A DNA stretch of 64,000 bases. Source: Streptomyces sp. NBC_00483. GTDB taxonomy: Bacteria > Actinomycetota > Actinomycetes > Streptomycetales > Streptomycetaceae. The stretch spans positions 4,030,001 to 4,094,000 of the forward strand of contig NZ_CP107880.1 of NCBI RefSeq assembly GCF_036013745.1. The letters run 5' to 3'. Every line of letters begins with the position of its first letter. Position 1 is the stretch's first letter. Positions 1-9,155 of this stretch are shown piece after piece. The notes beneath the pieces were generated by a model. That model was given only the letters and a program-made list of their open reading frames with translations. It ran no database searches and was not told the DNA's origin. A program made the position numbers and the translations under genes.

Positions 1-54
1 CGGCTCGACCGGGGGCCGGACGAGTCCCGCTGACGGCCCGGCGCCGGTCTGCGC

Positions 55-100
55 CCTGGGGCTCTGCCCCAGACCCCGCTCCTCAATCGCCGGAGGGGCT
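55..100. repeat. Interspersed GC-rich hairpin repeat, copy A
   Basis: This copy has a self-complementary GGGGCTCTGCCCC core, then GACCCCGCTC and CTCAATCGCCGGAGGGGCT. The same string recurs near 7008-7054, 29894-29939 (opposite orientation), inside 37901-38046 and at 52694-52816. It looks like a REP-like, non-coding dispersed element. Bases 1-54 hold nothing I recognise. Confidence 0.75.
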
Positions 101-107
101 CTATTTG

Positions 108-149
108 GCCCCGCCGGCGCTTGAGGCGCCGGGGCGGAGCCCCTAGGGG
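108..149. repeat. Interspersed hairpin repeat, copy B, opposite orientation to copy A
   Basis: The sequence reads GCCCCGCCGGCGCTTGAGGC then GCCGGGGCGGAGCCCCTAGGGG, the reverse-orientation form of copy A. It ends 4 bases before the rdgB stop codon. The A/B pair together could fold into a terminator-like structure for rdgB. Confidence 0.65.
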
Positions 150-153
150 TGGC

Positions 154-759
154 TCAGACCAGCAGGTCCCGGACCACCGGGACCAGTGCCCGGAACGCCT
201 TTCCTCGGTGGGAGATCGCGTTCTTCTCGTCGGCCGTCAGTTCGGCGCACGTGCGGGTGTCACCCTCGACCTGGAGGATCGGGTCGTAGCCGAAACCACC
301 CGACCCCGCAGGGGCGTGCCGCAGCACCCCACGCAACTGCCCCTCGACCACCCGCTCCGTACCGTCCGGCAACGCAAGCGCCGCCGCACACGCGAAGTGG
401 GCCGTACGGTGACGGTCCTCGTCGATGTCGCCGAGCTGCGCCAGCAACAGATCCAGGTTCGCCTGGTCATCACCGTGCTTGCCGGCCCAACGCGCCGAGA
501 AGATCCCGGGAGCACCGCCCAGGACATCGACGCAGAGGCCGGAGTCGTCGGCGACGGCGGGCAGCCCGGTGGCCTGGGCAAGGGCATGGGCCTTGAGAAG
601 GGCGTTCTCGGCGAACGTCACGCCGGTCTCACGGACGTCCGGGACCTCGGGATACGCGTCGGCGCCGACCAGCTCGTGGGGCAGTCCGGCGTCGGCGAGG
701 ATGGAGCGGAGCTCGACGATCTTGCCGTTGTTACGGGTGGCGAGGATGAGGCGGGTCAT
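154..759 (-). CDS. rdgB: RdgB/HAM1 non-canonical purine NTP pyrophosphatase
   Basis: This 201-aa cytosolic enzyme hydrolyses dITP, ITP and XTP to monophosphates and keeps deaminated purines out of nucleic acid. The N-terminal ATRNNGK substrate-binding motif and the ADDSGL motif are both present, and the length is normal for the family. I place the start at the ATG at 759, where family similarity begins, rather than at the upstream in-frame start at 795. A GGAGG sits only one base before this ATG, which is unusually close. It lies downstream of rph and a lipoprotein gene on the same strand. rph-rdgB neighbourhoods are common in bacteria, and here the lipoprotein is inserted between them. Confidence 0.95.
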   Translation of the reverse strand: MTRLILATRNNGKIVELRSILADAGLPHELVGADAYPEVPDVRETGVTFAENALLKAHALAQATGLPAVADDSGLCVDVLGGAPGIFSARWAGKHGDDQANLDLLLAQLGDIDEDRHRTAHFACAAALALPDGTERVVEGQLRGVLRHAPAGSGGFGYDPILQVEGDTRTCAELTADEKNAISHRGKAFRALVPVVRDLLV

Positions 760-805
760 GCCTCCAGTATCCAGCCCCTGGCCGGCCACCCGCACGCCCC
801 GTGAC

Positions 806-1198
806 CTACGACGAGGTGCAGACCTTGGTCAGCTCGCCCGCGGAGTCGGTCACCGGGGTGACGTCCGGCGCCTCGTCGCCGTTCTTGATCGACGTACGGA
901 CGTTGCCCACCGCCTTGTTGAGGTCGTCGACGGCCTTCGAGACATCCGCGTTGTCGGTCTTGTCGCCGATGTCGTCGAGGTTCTTGTCGATCTTGTCGAG
1001 GGACTCGCCGGCCTGCGTCGGGTCGTTGGACGCGTTCTCCACGGCCTGCTGCAGGTCGGTCACGCTGTCGGCGATGGAGTCGGCGGTGCGGGCACAGTCG
1101 AGTGCCTTGTCGACGGCCGAGCAGCCGACGGTGGCCGGAATCGCGACGAGTGCCGCGGTGGCGGCCAGTATGGCGAGACGTCGGTGGCGCGCGGGCAT
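806..1198 (-). CDS. Small secreted lipoprotein, function unknown
   Basis: The 130-aa product has a basic N-terminus (PARHRR), a hydrophobic stretch and a lipobox-like TVGC about 25 residues in, so it should be anchored to the outer face of the membrane. The mature part is acidic and rich in Asp, Lys and Ala, with heptad-like spacing that suggests alpha-helix or coiled coil. The start at 1198 has GGGGAGGA about 8 bases upstream. In-frame codons up to 1264 lack a signal-peptide rationale. It lies between rph and rdgB on the same strand. I do not recognise a defined family function. Confidence 0.8.
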   Translation of the reverse strand: MPARHRRLAILAATAALVAIPATVGCSAVDKALDCARTADSIADSVTDLQQAVENASNDPTQAGESLDKIDKNLDDIGDKTDNADVSKAVDDLNKAVGNVRTSIKNGDEAPDVTPVTDSAGELTKVCTSS

Positions 1199-1364
1199 GG
1201 AAGGGTCCTCCCCCTGAAGTACGGACGGCTGGACGGCAGTTGGCGTCGTACGCCGTCCACCCACCCGTAGTGACGCAGTCGATGGCTGTGCGGTTGCTGT
1301 GCCCGGCCACCCTACTTGGGGAGTTCTTTACCTGGTCGAGGAGCCAGGCGGCGACCCGACCGCC

Positions 1365-2099
1365 CTAGGAGAGGGTCTCCTCCAGGGCCTTGCGCTGGAT
1401 CGCCGCGAGCTCGTCGCAGCCCCCGACGGCCAGGTCCAGAAGCGCGTTGAGCTCGTCGCGCGCGAAGGGCTCGGCCTCGGCGGTGCCCTGGATCTCGACG
1501 AAGCGGCCGTCGCCGGTGCAGACGACGTTCATGTCGGTGTCGGCGCGCACATCCTCCTCGTACGGGAGGTCGAGCATGGGGACACCGTCGATGATGCCGA
1601 CGGAGACGGCGCTCACCGTGCCGGTCAGCGGCTTGCGGCCGGCCTTGATGAGCTTCTTGCCCTGGGCCCAGGAGATGGCGTCGGCGAGCGCCACATACGC
1701 GCCGGTGATGGCGGCCGTGCGGGTGCCGCCGTCGGCCTGGAGGACGTCGCAGTCGAGGACGATCGTGTTCTCGCCGAGGGCCTTGTAGTCGATGACGGCG
1801 CGCAGCGAGCGGCCGATCAGGCGGCTGATCTCGTGCGTACGCCCGCCGATCTTGCCGCGGACGGCCTCGCGGTCGCCGCGGGTGTTCGTGGAGCGCGGGA
1901 GCATCGAGTACTCGGCGGTGACCCAGCCCTCTCCGCTGCCCTTGCGCCAGCGCGGGACGCCCTCGGTGAAGGAGGCGGTGCAGAAGACCTTGGTGTCTCC
2001 GAAGGAGACGAGGACGGAGCCTTCGGCGTGCTTGCTCCAGCCGCGTTCGATGGTGATCGGGCGGAGCTGTTCGGGGGTGCGGCCGTCGATGCGAGACAT
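1365..2099 (-). CDS. rph: Ribonuclease PH
   Basis: This 244-aa phosphorolytic 3'-5' exoribonuclease trims tRNA 3' ends. The opening [19 protein letters not shown] and the internal [15 protein letters not shown] are family hallmarks, and the length is as expected. There is no clear ribosome-binding site before the ATG at 2099, but TACGCT lies a few bases upstream as a possible -10, so a leaderless mRNA is possible (inference). It precedes the lipoprotein and rdgB genes on the same strand. Confidence 0.97.
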   Translation of the reverse strand: MSRIDGRTPEQLRPITIERGWSKHAEGSVLVSFGDTKVFCTASFTEGVPRWRKGSGEGWVTAEYSMLPRSTNTRGDREAVRGKIGGRTHEISRLIGRSLRAVIDYKALGENTIVLDCDVLQADGGTRTAAITGAYVALADAISWAQGKKLIKAGRKPLTGTVSAVSVGIIDGVPMLDLPYEEDVRADTDMNVVCTGDGRFVEIQGTAEAEPFARDELNALLDLAVGGCDELAAIQRKALEETLS

Positions 2100-2122
2100 A
2101 GGGAGGAGCGTATCGGGTGCAC

Positions 2123-2159
2123 CGAAGGCCCCACCCCTTGCGTGGGGGTGGGGCCTTCG
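2123..2159 (-). terminator. Perfect 15-bp hairpin terminator
   Basis: CGAAGGCCCCACCCC pairs perfectly with its complement across a 7-nt loop. It lies between the nagF stop and the rph start, both on the minus strand, so it most likely ends the nagF transcript. There is no strong U-tract, as is usual in Streptomyces. Confidence 0.8.
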
Positions 2160-2184
2160 CGCGTGTGACCTCAGTGGGTCGGGG

Positions 2185-2418
2185 TCACATCATGTCTTCG
2201 ATGTCGGCGGCGATGGGGTCCGCGTCGGTGCCGATGACGACCTGGATCGCGGTGCCCATCTTGACGACGCCGTGGGCGCCGGCGGCCTTGAGCGCGGCCT
2301 CGTCGACCAGCTCCGGGTTGACGACCTCGGTACGCAGGCGGGTGATGCAGCCCTCGACCTCTTCGATGTTGTCGAGTCCGCCGAGGCCGGCGACGATCTT
2401 CTCAGCCTTCGTGGCCAT
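2185..2418 (-). CDS. nagF: PTS EIIB subunit for N-acetylglucosamine
   Basis: This 77-aa stand-alone EIIB domain accepts phosphate from EIIA and passes it to GlcNAc moved by the EIIC permeases. The phosphorylated cysteine is Cys24 in the EGCITRLR motif. GGGAGA sits about 6 bases before the ATG at 2418. It is divergent from nagE1 across a 200-bp region with a dre operator. The separate EIIB with two EIIC genes alongside matches what I know of the S. coelicolor nagF-nagE1-nagE2 locus. A related sugar such as glucose is the alternative substrate, but the dre sites favour GlcNAc. Confidence 0.9.
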   Translation of the reverse strand: MATKAEKIVAGLGGLDNIEEVEGCITRLRTEVVNPELVDEAALKAAGAHGVVKMGTAIQVVIGTDADPIAADIEDMM

Positions 2419-2552
2419 TTCGTTCTCCCTGTGTTCTCCGGGCCCGCCTATGGGCCGCTTTGTCACGGTAACCCACGGTTGGCCCATCTTCGCGGGCGGT
2501 AACCCCACCCGTGACGAAAGATGACGATCACGGACCGACCCGTGTCCCCACA

Positions 2553-2568
2553 ACTGGTCTACACCAGT
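2553..2568. promoter_or_regulatory. DasR-responsive element (dre) upstream of nagE1
   Basis: ACTGGTCTACACCAGT is a near-perfect match to the dre consensus A(C/T)TGGTCTAGACCA(G/C)T of the GntR-type regulator DasR. It lies 52 bases before nagE1 and 134 bases before nagF, so it could control both divergent genes. DasR binding is released by glucosamine-6-phosphate in S. coelicolor (established knowledge). Confidence 0.9.
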
Positions 2569-2619
2569 AGCCAGAGTATCCGACGCCCGCCAAACGTGGC
2601 CTGTTCCGGGAGGACGCCC

Positions 2620-3903
2620 ATGAGCGCCAACGCGGCCGCCGCACCACGACCGAGCCCCTGGAGCAACTTCTTCCAGGGGCTCCAGAAGATGGGGCGCAGC
2701 CTTCAACTGCCCATCGCCGTGCTGCCGGCGGCGGGCATCGTCAACCGGCTCGGCCAGCCCGATGTCTTCGGCGACGACGGTCTCGGCTGGACCAATGTCG
2801 CCAAGGTCTTCTCGGGCGCGGGCGGCGCGCTGCTCGACGCCGACCTCGGTCTGCCGCTGCTCTTCTGCATCGGCGTCGCGATCGGCATGGCCAAGAAGGC
2901 GGACGGTTCGACGGCTCTCGCGGCGGTGGCCGGGTTCCTCGTCTACCGGGGTGTGCTGCACCAGTTCCCGATCGACTGCCCGTCCGGGTCGAAGGCGGTG
3001 GCGACGGGCTGTCTGGCGGACGGGGCGGTGACCGCCGCGACGTTCCAGAACCCCGGGGTGTTCGGCGGCATCATCATGGGCTTCCTGGCCTCGTTCTTCT
3101 GGGTCCGCTACCACCGCACGAAGCTGGTCTCCTGGCTCGGCTTCTTCAACGGCCGCCGGCTCGTCCCGATCATCATGGCCTTCGTCGGCATCGTCTTCGC
3201 GGCGCTGTGCCTGTGGATCTGGCCGGCGATCGGTGACGCCCTGGAGAGCTTCTCGAACTGGCTGGAGAGCCTGGGCGCCGTCGGATCCGGCATCTTCGGT
3301 GTCGCCAACCGCGCGCTGCTCGTGATCGGCCTGCACCAGTTCCTCAACGTTCCGCTGTGGTTCCAGTTCGGCTCGTACACGAAGCCCGACGGCACCACCG
3401 TGCACGGCGACATCAACATGTTCCTGAGCGGCGACCCGACCGCGGGCATCTACCAGTCGGGCTTCTTCCCGATCATGATGTTCGCCCTCCCGGCGGCCTG
3501 TCTCGCGATCGTCCACTGCGCACGGCCCGAGCGGCGCAAGGTGGTCGGCGGCATGATGCTGTCGCTCGCGCTGACCTCGTTCGTCACGGGTATCACCGAG
3601 CCGATCGAGTACTCCTTCGTCTTCATCGCGCCGGCGCTGTACGCGGTGCACGCGGTGCTGACCGGCGTCTCGATGGCGGTGACCTGGGCGCTCGGCGTCA
3701 AGGACGGCTTCAGTTTCTCCGCGGGTCTGATCGACTACCTGATCAACTGGAACCTGGCCACCAAGCCATGGATGATCATTCCGATCGGCCTCGCCTTCGC
3801 CGTCCTCTATTACGTGATCTTCCGTTTCGCGATCACGAAGTGGGACATCAAGACACCGGGCCGCGAGCCCGAGGAAGAAGTCGAGGACATCACCAAGGCA
3901 TAA
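2620..3903 (+). CDS. nagE1: PTS EIIC permease for N-acetylglucosamine (NagE1)
   Basis: This polytopic membrane permease of the glucose/GlcNAc EIIC family has 427 residues. It shows LQLPIAVLPAAGI near the N-terminus, the sugar-site motif GITEPIEYSF and the typical family tail. I chose the ATG at 2620 with GGGAGGA upstream. The longer reading frame from 2521 would run through the dre operator. It has no EIIB domain of its own, so it depends on NagF and general PTS proteins. It is closely similar to nagE2 downstream, which suggests tandem duplication. Its strong hairpin terminator follows at 3924. Confidence 0.92.
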   Translation: MSANAAAAPRPSPWSNFFQGLQKMGRSLQLPIAVLPAAGIVNRLGQPDVFGDDGLGWTNVAKVFSGAGGALLDADLGLPLLFCIGVAIGMAKKADGSTALAAVAGFLVYRGVLHQFPIDCPSGSKAVATGCLADGAVTAATFQNPGVFGGIIMGFLASFFWVRYHRTKLVSWLGFFNGRRLVPIIMAFVGIVFAALCLWIWPAIGDALESFSNWLESLGAVGSGIFGVANRALLVIGLHQFLNVPLWFQFGSYTKPDGTTVHGDINMFLSGDPTAGIYQSGFFPIMMFALPAACLAIVHCARPERRKVVGGMMLSLALTSFVTGITEPIEYSFVFIAPALYAVHAVLTGVSMAVTWALGVKDGFSFSAGLIDYLINWNLATKPWMIIPIGLAFAVLYYVIFRFAITKWDIKTPGREPEEEVEDITKA

Positions 3904-3923
3904 CGCTTTTCGGCTCCTTCGCG

Positions 3924-3957
3924 ATGGGCCCCCGGACCACTCGGTCCGGGGGCCCAT
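3924..3957 (+). terminator. 15-bp hairpin terminator after nagE1
   Basis: ATGGGCCCCCGGACC forms a perfect stem around an ACTC loop. It separates nagE1 from the dre-controlled nagE2 promoter, so the two permease genes are independent transcription units. Confidence 0.85.
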
Positions 3958-4003
3958 TGCCGTGGGAATCAAGGGTTCCTTATCCCACCTTCACCGTGCT
4001 ACA

Positions 4004-4035
4004 ACAGGTCTACACCACTGAGTGGTGTAGACCAT
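4004..4035. promoter_or_regulatory. Double dre / 27-bp palindromic DasR operator upstream of nagE2
   Basis: GGTCTACACCACT (4007-4019) is followed after one base by its exact reverse complement (4021-4033). Each arm contains dre-like sequence: the left arm resembles ACAGGTCTACACCACT, and the right arm reads AGTGGTGTAGACCAT. The element ends 23 bases before the nagE2 ATG and probably overlaps the promoter, where DasR would repress. Confidence 0.88.
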
Positions 4036-4057
4036 CTGCTTTTCATGGAGGAAGTTG

Positions 4058-5308
4058 ATGAGCACCGCCAGCGCTACGGCGGCCCCCGCAAAGAAGCGGG
4101 GTTCCGGCCTTTTCCAGGGCCTCCAAAAGGTGGGCCGCAGCCTGCAGTTGCCGATCGCGGTGCTTCCTGCCGCCGGCATCATGGTGCGGCTCGGCGCCGA
4201 TGACGTCTTCGGCAAGGACGGTCTGGACTGGGGCACTGTCGCCACGGTCTTCGCCAACGCGGGTTCGGCGATCACCGACAACCTGCCCATCCTGTTCTGC
4301 ATAGGCGTGGCCATCGGCTTCGCCAAGAAGTCCGATGGCTCGACGGCGCTCGCCGCCCTCGTCGGCTTCCTCGTCTACAGCAAGGTCCTCGAGGCCTTCC
4401 CGGTCAGCGAGGCCGTCGTCAAGAAGGGCGAGGACGTCGCCGCCGTCTACAACAACCCCGGTGTCCTCGGCGGCATCATCATGGGTCTGCTGGCGGCCAT
4501 GTTCTGGCAGAAGTACCACCGCACCAAGCTGGTCGACTGGCTCGGCTTCTTCAACGGCCGCCGGCTCGTCCCGATCATCATGGCCTTCGTCGGCATCATC
4601 GTCGGTGTCTTCTTCGGCCTGATCTGGGAGCCCATCGGCGACGGCATCACCAGCTTCGCCGAGTGGATGACCGGCCTCGGCGCCGGTGGTGCGGGCCTGT
4701 TCGGCCTGATCAACCGTGGTCTGATCCCGATCGGCATGCACCAGTTCGTCAACACGGTGGCCTGGTTCCAGCTCGGTGACTTCACGAAGCCCGACGGCTC
4801 CGTCGTGCACGGTGACATCACGCGCTTCCTCGCGGGCGACCCGTCGGCCGGCATGTACCAGGCCGGCTTCTTCCCGATCATGATGTTCGGTCTGCCGGCC
4901 GCCGCCATCGCCATCGCCCACTGCGCGCGGCCCGAGCGCCGCAAGGCCGTGATGGGCATGATGGTCTCGCTCGCGCTGACCTCGTTCGTCACCGGTGTGA
5001 CCGAGCCGATCGAGTTCACGTTCATGTTCATCGCGCCGCTGCTGTACGTGCTGCACGCGGTCCTGACCGCCGTCTCCATGGCGATCACCTGGGGCCTCGG
5101 CGTCCACGCGGGCTTCAACTTCTCGGCGGGCTTCATCGACTACGCCCTGAACTGGAACCTCGCGACCAAGCCATGGCTGATCATCCCGATCGGCCTGGTC
5201 ATGGCGGCCCTCTATTACGTGGTGTTCCGCTTCGCGATCATGAAGTTCAACCTCACCACTCCGGGCCGCGAGCCCGAGGAGGAGGTCGAGGACCTCACGA
5301 AGGCGTGA
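4058..5308 (+). CDS. nagE2: PTS EIIC permease for N-acetylglucosamine (NagE2)
   Basis: This 416-aa polytopic EIIC permease shares SLQLPIAVLPAAGIM, GVTEPIEFTF and the EEEVEDLTKA tail with NagE1. Its start is the ATG at 4058 with GGAGGAA 6-8 bases upstream, not the TTG at 4055. In S. coelicolor NagE2 is, as I recall, the main GlcNAc permease. It lies directly under the double dre palindrome and is followed by a 19-bp hairpin terminator shared with the convergent MBL hydrolase gene. Confidence 0.93.
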   Translation: MSTASATAAPAKKRGSGLFQGLQKVGRSLQLPIAVLPAAGIMVRLGADDVFGKDGLDWGTVATVFANAGSAITDNLPILFCIGVAIGFAKKSDGSTALAALVGFLVYSKVLEAFPVSEAVVKKGEDVAAVYNNPGVLGGIIMGLLAAMFWQKYHRTKLVDWLGFFNGRRLVPIIMAFVGIIVGVFFGLIWEPIGDGITSFAEWMTGLGAGGAGLFGLINRGLIPIGMHQFVNTVAWFQLGDFTKPDGSVVHGDITRFLAGDPSAGMYQAGFFPIMMFGLPAAAIAIAHCARPERRKAVMGMMVSLALTSFVTGVTEPIEFTFMFIAPLLYVLHAVLTAVSMAITWGLGVHAGFNFSAGFIDYALNWNLATKPWLIIPIGLVMAALYYVVFRFAIMKFNLTTPGREPEEEVEDLTKA

Positions 5309-5333
5309 GCTCCTCCCCCGTGTGACCGTACGA

Positions 5334-5375
5334 CGAGGAAGGCCCCGGAACCGTGTGGTTCCGGGGCCTTCCTCG
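5334..5375. terminator. 19-bp bidirectional hairpin terminator
   Basis: CGAGGAAGGCCCCGGAACC pairs perfectly across a GTGT loop. It lies between the convergent nagE2 and MBL hydrolase genes and ends 9 bases before the latter's stop. Confidence 0.88.
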
Positions 5376-5383
5376 TACGGCTC

Positions 5384-6136
5384 TCAGACCGTGTACGTCA
5401 CTCCGGGCGCGGCCAGCTCGACCGGGCCGTCGTACACCGCGCGCGCGTCCGCGAGGTTCACCTGCGGGTCGGTCCACGGCGGGATGTGCGTCAGGACGAG
5501 CTTGCGGGTGCGGGAGCGCTGCGCCGCCTCCCCCGCCTCCCGGCCGTTGAGGTGCAGCGCCGGGATGTTCTCCTTGCCGTGCGTGAACGCGGCCTCGCAC
5601 AGGAACAGGTCGCTGTCCTCCGCCAGTTCGTCCAGCGCGGCGCACGGCCCGGTGTCCCCGGAGTACGTCAGGGAGCGCCCGCCGTGCTCGACCCGGATCG
5701 CGTACGACTCCACGGGATGGCACACCTTCTCCATGCGGACGGAGAACGGCCCGATCTCGTACGAACCCGGCTTCACGGTGTGGAAGTCGAAGACCTCGCT
5801 GAACGCGGAGGCCGAGGGCGTGTCGGCGTGCGCGGTGGTCAGGCGCTGCTCGGTGCCCTCGGGTCCGTAGACGGGCATGGGAGCGCAACGGCCGCCGTCG
5901 TGACGGTAGTAGCGCACGACGAAGTACGCGCACATGTCGATGCAGTGGTCCGCGTGCAGATGCGAAAGGAAGATCGCGTCGAGGTCGTAGAGACCGACGT
6001 GGCGCTGCAGCTCGCCCAGGGCGCCATTGCCCATGTCGAGGAGCAGCCGGTAGCCGTCGGCCTCGACGAGGTAGCTCGAGCAGGCCGAATCCGCGGACGG
6101 GAACGACCCCGAGCAGCCGACGACGGTGAGCTTCAT
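5384..6136 (-). CDS. MBL-fold metallo-hydrolase (RNase Z/phosphodiesterase-like)
   Basis: The 250-aa cytosolic protein has the metallo-beta-lactamase fold. Residues LSHLHADHCID carry the HxHxDH metal motif, and SGDTGPC and LTHIPPW are the later metal-site strands. The N-terminus MKLTVVGCSGSFP resembles the ElaC/cyclic nucleotide phosphodiesterase subgroup, but the substrate cannot be read from sequence. The start at 6136 fits homology. A GGAGG 14 bases upstream is rather far. Its 5' side faces the 178-bp palindrome at 6210-6387. Confidence 0.88.
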   Translation of the reverse strand: MKLTVVGCSGSFPSADSACSSYLVEADGYRLLLDMGNGALGELQRHVGLYDLDAIFLSHLHADHCIDMCAYFVVRYYRHDGGRCAPMPVYGPEGTEQRLTTAHADTPSASAFSEVFDFHTVKPGSYEIGPFSVRMEKVCHPVESYAIRVEHGGRSLTYSGDTGPCAALDELAEDSDLFLCEAAFTHGKENIPALHLNGREAGEAAQRSRTRKLVLTHIPPWTDPQVNLADARAVYDGPVELAAPGVTYTV

Positions 6137-6209
6137 AGGAGCTTTCAACCTCCGCGCTGGCGGTCGGAAATGCGGGGTGGAGCCACGGGCCGTGGGCCGG
6201 GGCCTGTGC

Positions 6210-6387
6210 CGGGTCCTGTGCCGAGTTTCCCGTCGTCCGCCCGACGGGCGGGCCCCGCGGCGTCTGGTGCGTACGATCGCAAGGCGCCGGAGCGTCCTAG
6301 TAGCGGAGCTACTCGGATGTTTCGGCAACGCCGCGAGCGTGCGTGCCAGGCGCCGCGGGGCAGACGGGAAACTCGGCACAGGACCCG
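6210..6387. repeat. 178-bp near-palindrome (long hairpin element)
   Basis: The outer arms 6210-6234 and 6363-6387 (starting CGGGTCCTGTGCCGAGTTTC) are perfectly complementary over 25 bp. A second arm pair, 6252-6275 with 6338-6361 (GCCCCGCGGCG...), is complementary with few mismatches or wobbles. The centre closes on a small GTAGC-GGA-GCTAC hairpin at 6300-6312. It fills most of the 392-base gap 6137-6528 between divergent genes. No convincing protein is encoded across it. It could be a structured RNA, a cruciform or a mobile palindromic unit. Function unknown. Confidence 0.8.
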
Positions 6388-6528
6388 AGGGGGTCAGTCG
6401 AGCGTAAGGCGCAAAAGGGCGGGTGGCTCCTCCGTCACGGGCTGTTGTGGGCGAACTCACCTGCGCTGTCACCGGTTCGGAGGGCTTCGGGGCCGCGGAA
6501 GCACCCCGCGTGTCACCCCGGTACCGTC

Positions 6529-6978
6529 ATGTCCATGGACACGTCCTGGTGGCTCGCGCTCGCTGCCGTCGTACTGCTCGCGCTCGTCGCGACGCTGGTC
6601 GACGGGTGGGGGCGCGGCACGCGCCATCGCCGCCGGGAGCGGCATGTTCCGCGGGATACGCACGCGCGTGGGCCCGAGCCGGGTGACATCTGGTGGGCGA
6701 TGGTGCCGTACGAGGACGGGCCCGGCGGGAAGGACCGGCCGTGCCTGGTCCTGTCGGTGCGGCGCGGGGTGGCCACGGTCGCCAAGATCACCAGCCGGTA
6801 TCACGACGAGCGGCCGGGGGTTATCGCGTTGCCGCCCGGGACCGTGGGGGATGCGCGGGGGCGGGCGAGCTTTCTGGAGACGGATGAGCTCCGCTCGGTG
6901 CCGCTGAGTGACTTCCGTCGGCCGGCCGGGGTGATCGATCCGGGGTTGTGGGATCAGGTGCGGCACCTGGGCCACTAG
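6529..6978 (+). CDS. Membrane-anchored PemK/MazF-fold protein, no antitoxin partner
   Basis: The 149-aa protein begins with one membrane segment (about residues 5-24, SWWLALAAVVLLALVATLV) and a basic linker. The soluble domain starts at about residue 50 with PGDIWWAMVPYEDGPGGKDRP, the PemK/MazF-type barrel entry, and continues CLVLSVRRGVATVAKITS. Classical MazF toxins cut mRNA, but a membrane tether and lack of a neighbouring antitoxin gene make toxin function doubtful. No ribosome-binding site precedes the ATG at 6529, and an ATG at 6535 is an alternative. Confidence 0.7.
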   Translation: MSMDTSWWLALAAVVLLALVATLVDGWGRGTRHRRRERHVPRDTHARGPEPGDIWWAMVPYEDGPGGKDRPCLVLSVRRGVATVAKITSRYHDERPGVIALPPGTVGDARGRASFLETDELRSVPLSDFRRPAGVIDPGLWDQVRHLGH

Positions 6979-7007
6979 GCATGGGTGAGCCCCTCCGGCG
7001 TTACGGT

Positions 7008-7054
7008 CCTGGGGCTCTGCCCCAGACCCCGCTTCTCAATCGCCGAAGGGGCTC
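7008..7054. repeat. Interspersed hairpin repeat, copy C
   Basis: CCTGGGGCTCTGCCCCAGAC, then CCCGCTTCTCAATCGCCGAAGGGGCTC, is almost identical to copy A. It lies between the convergent PemK-like gene and cysM and could serve as a terminator for both. Confidence 0.75.
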
Positions 7055-7079
7055 AAAATGACGTAGCTGGCCCGAAAGG

Positions 7080-8540
<1,461 letters not shown>

Positions 8541-8640
8541 TCATCGTATCGATTCCCGGTCCGGATCCCGGAATGTGATCTCACCATGCGGTCGAAATGC
8601 GTCCGGCAATTGAGAACTGCATGGTCGGGAGGGGTGTCGA

Positions 8641-9057
8641 TCAGGCGGTGATCTCGACCTCTTCCTCGGTGATCTCGCCCTCGACGATGCGGTACGAGCG
8701 GAACTGGAAGGGGCCCGCGTCGTCGGTGTCGGCGGTGGAGACCAGCACGTAGTGGGCGTTCGGCTCGTTCGCGTACGTGACGTCGGTGCGCGAGGGGTAC
8801 GCCTCGGTGGCCGTGTGCGAGTGGTAGACGACCACCGGCTCCTCGTCGCGGTCGTCCATCTCGCGGTAGAGCTTCAGCAGGTCACCGGAGTCGAACTCGT
8901 AGAACGTGGGCGACCGGGCGGCGTTCAGCATCGGGATGAAGCGCTCGGGGCGGCCCTCGCCGACCGGACCCGCGATGACGCCGCAGGCCTCGTCGGGGTG
9001 GTCCTTGCGGGCGTGCTCGACGATCTGGTCGACCAGGGACTGGGAAATCTTCAACAT
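8641..9057 (-). CDS. mec: JAMM/MPN+ metalloprotease Mec (CysO-cysteine peptidase)
   Basis: This 138-aa JAB1/MPN protease contains the complete zinc motif: a glutamate upstream, then HSHTATEAYPSRTD with the H-x-H and S-x2-D spacing. In M. tuberculosis Mec+ releases cysteine from the CysO-cysteine adduct (established for that family). In this genome it may also trim the Met-Arg tail of CysO. It is transcribed toward the leader peptide and cysO-cysM, with a 104-base gap before the leader. The permease upstream is insulated by a strong hairpin. Confidence 0.92.
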   Translation of the reverse strand: MLKISQSLVDQIVEHARKDHPDEACGVIAGPVGEGRPERFIPMLNAARSPTFYEFDSGDLLKLYREMDDRDEEPVVVYHSHTATEAYPSRTDVTYANEPNAHYVLVSTADTDDAGPFQFRSYRIVEGEITEEEVEITA

Positions 9058-9074
9058 GCGGCCAGCATAAGCAA

Positions 9075-9115
9075 GTGGGCCCCCTCGTACCGGAGTGCGG
9101 TACGAGGGGGCCCAC
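9075..9115 (-). terminator. 18-bp hairpin terminator of the permease gene
   Basis: GTGGGCCCCCTCGTACCG pairs perfectly across GAGTG. It lies between the permease stop (9156) and the mec start (9057), insulating the cysteine genes. Confidence 0.87.
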
Positions 9116-9155
9116 CTGGTGAGACGCGGGGTGAGAACCGGTGCGTCGGGTGCGC

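Noticed and set aside
5486..6907. A 473-codon plus-strand frame across the palindrome
   Set aside because: It crosses the antisense of the MBL gene and runs through the hairpin in a low-complexity Arg/Gly-rich translation. It shares no domain.
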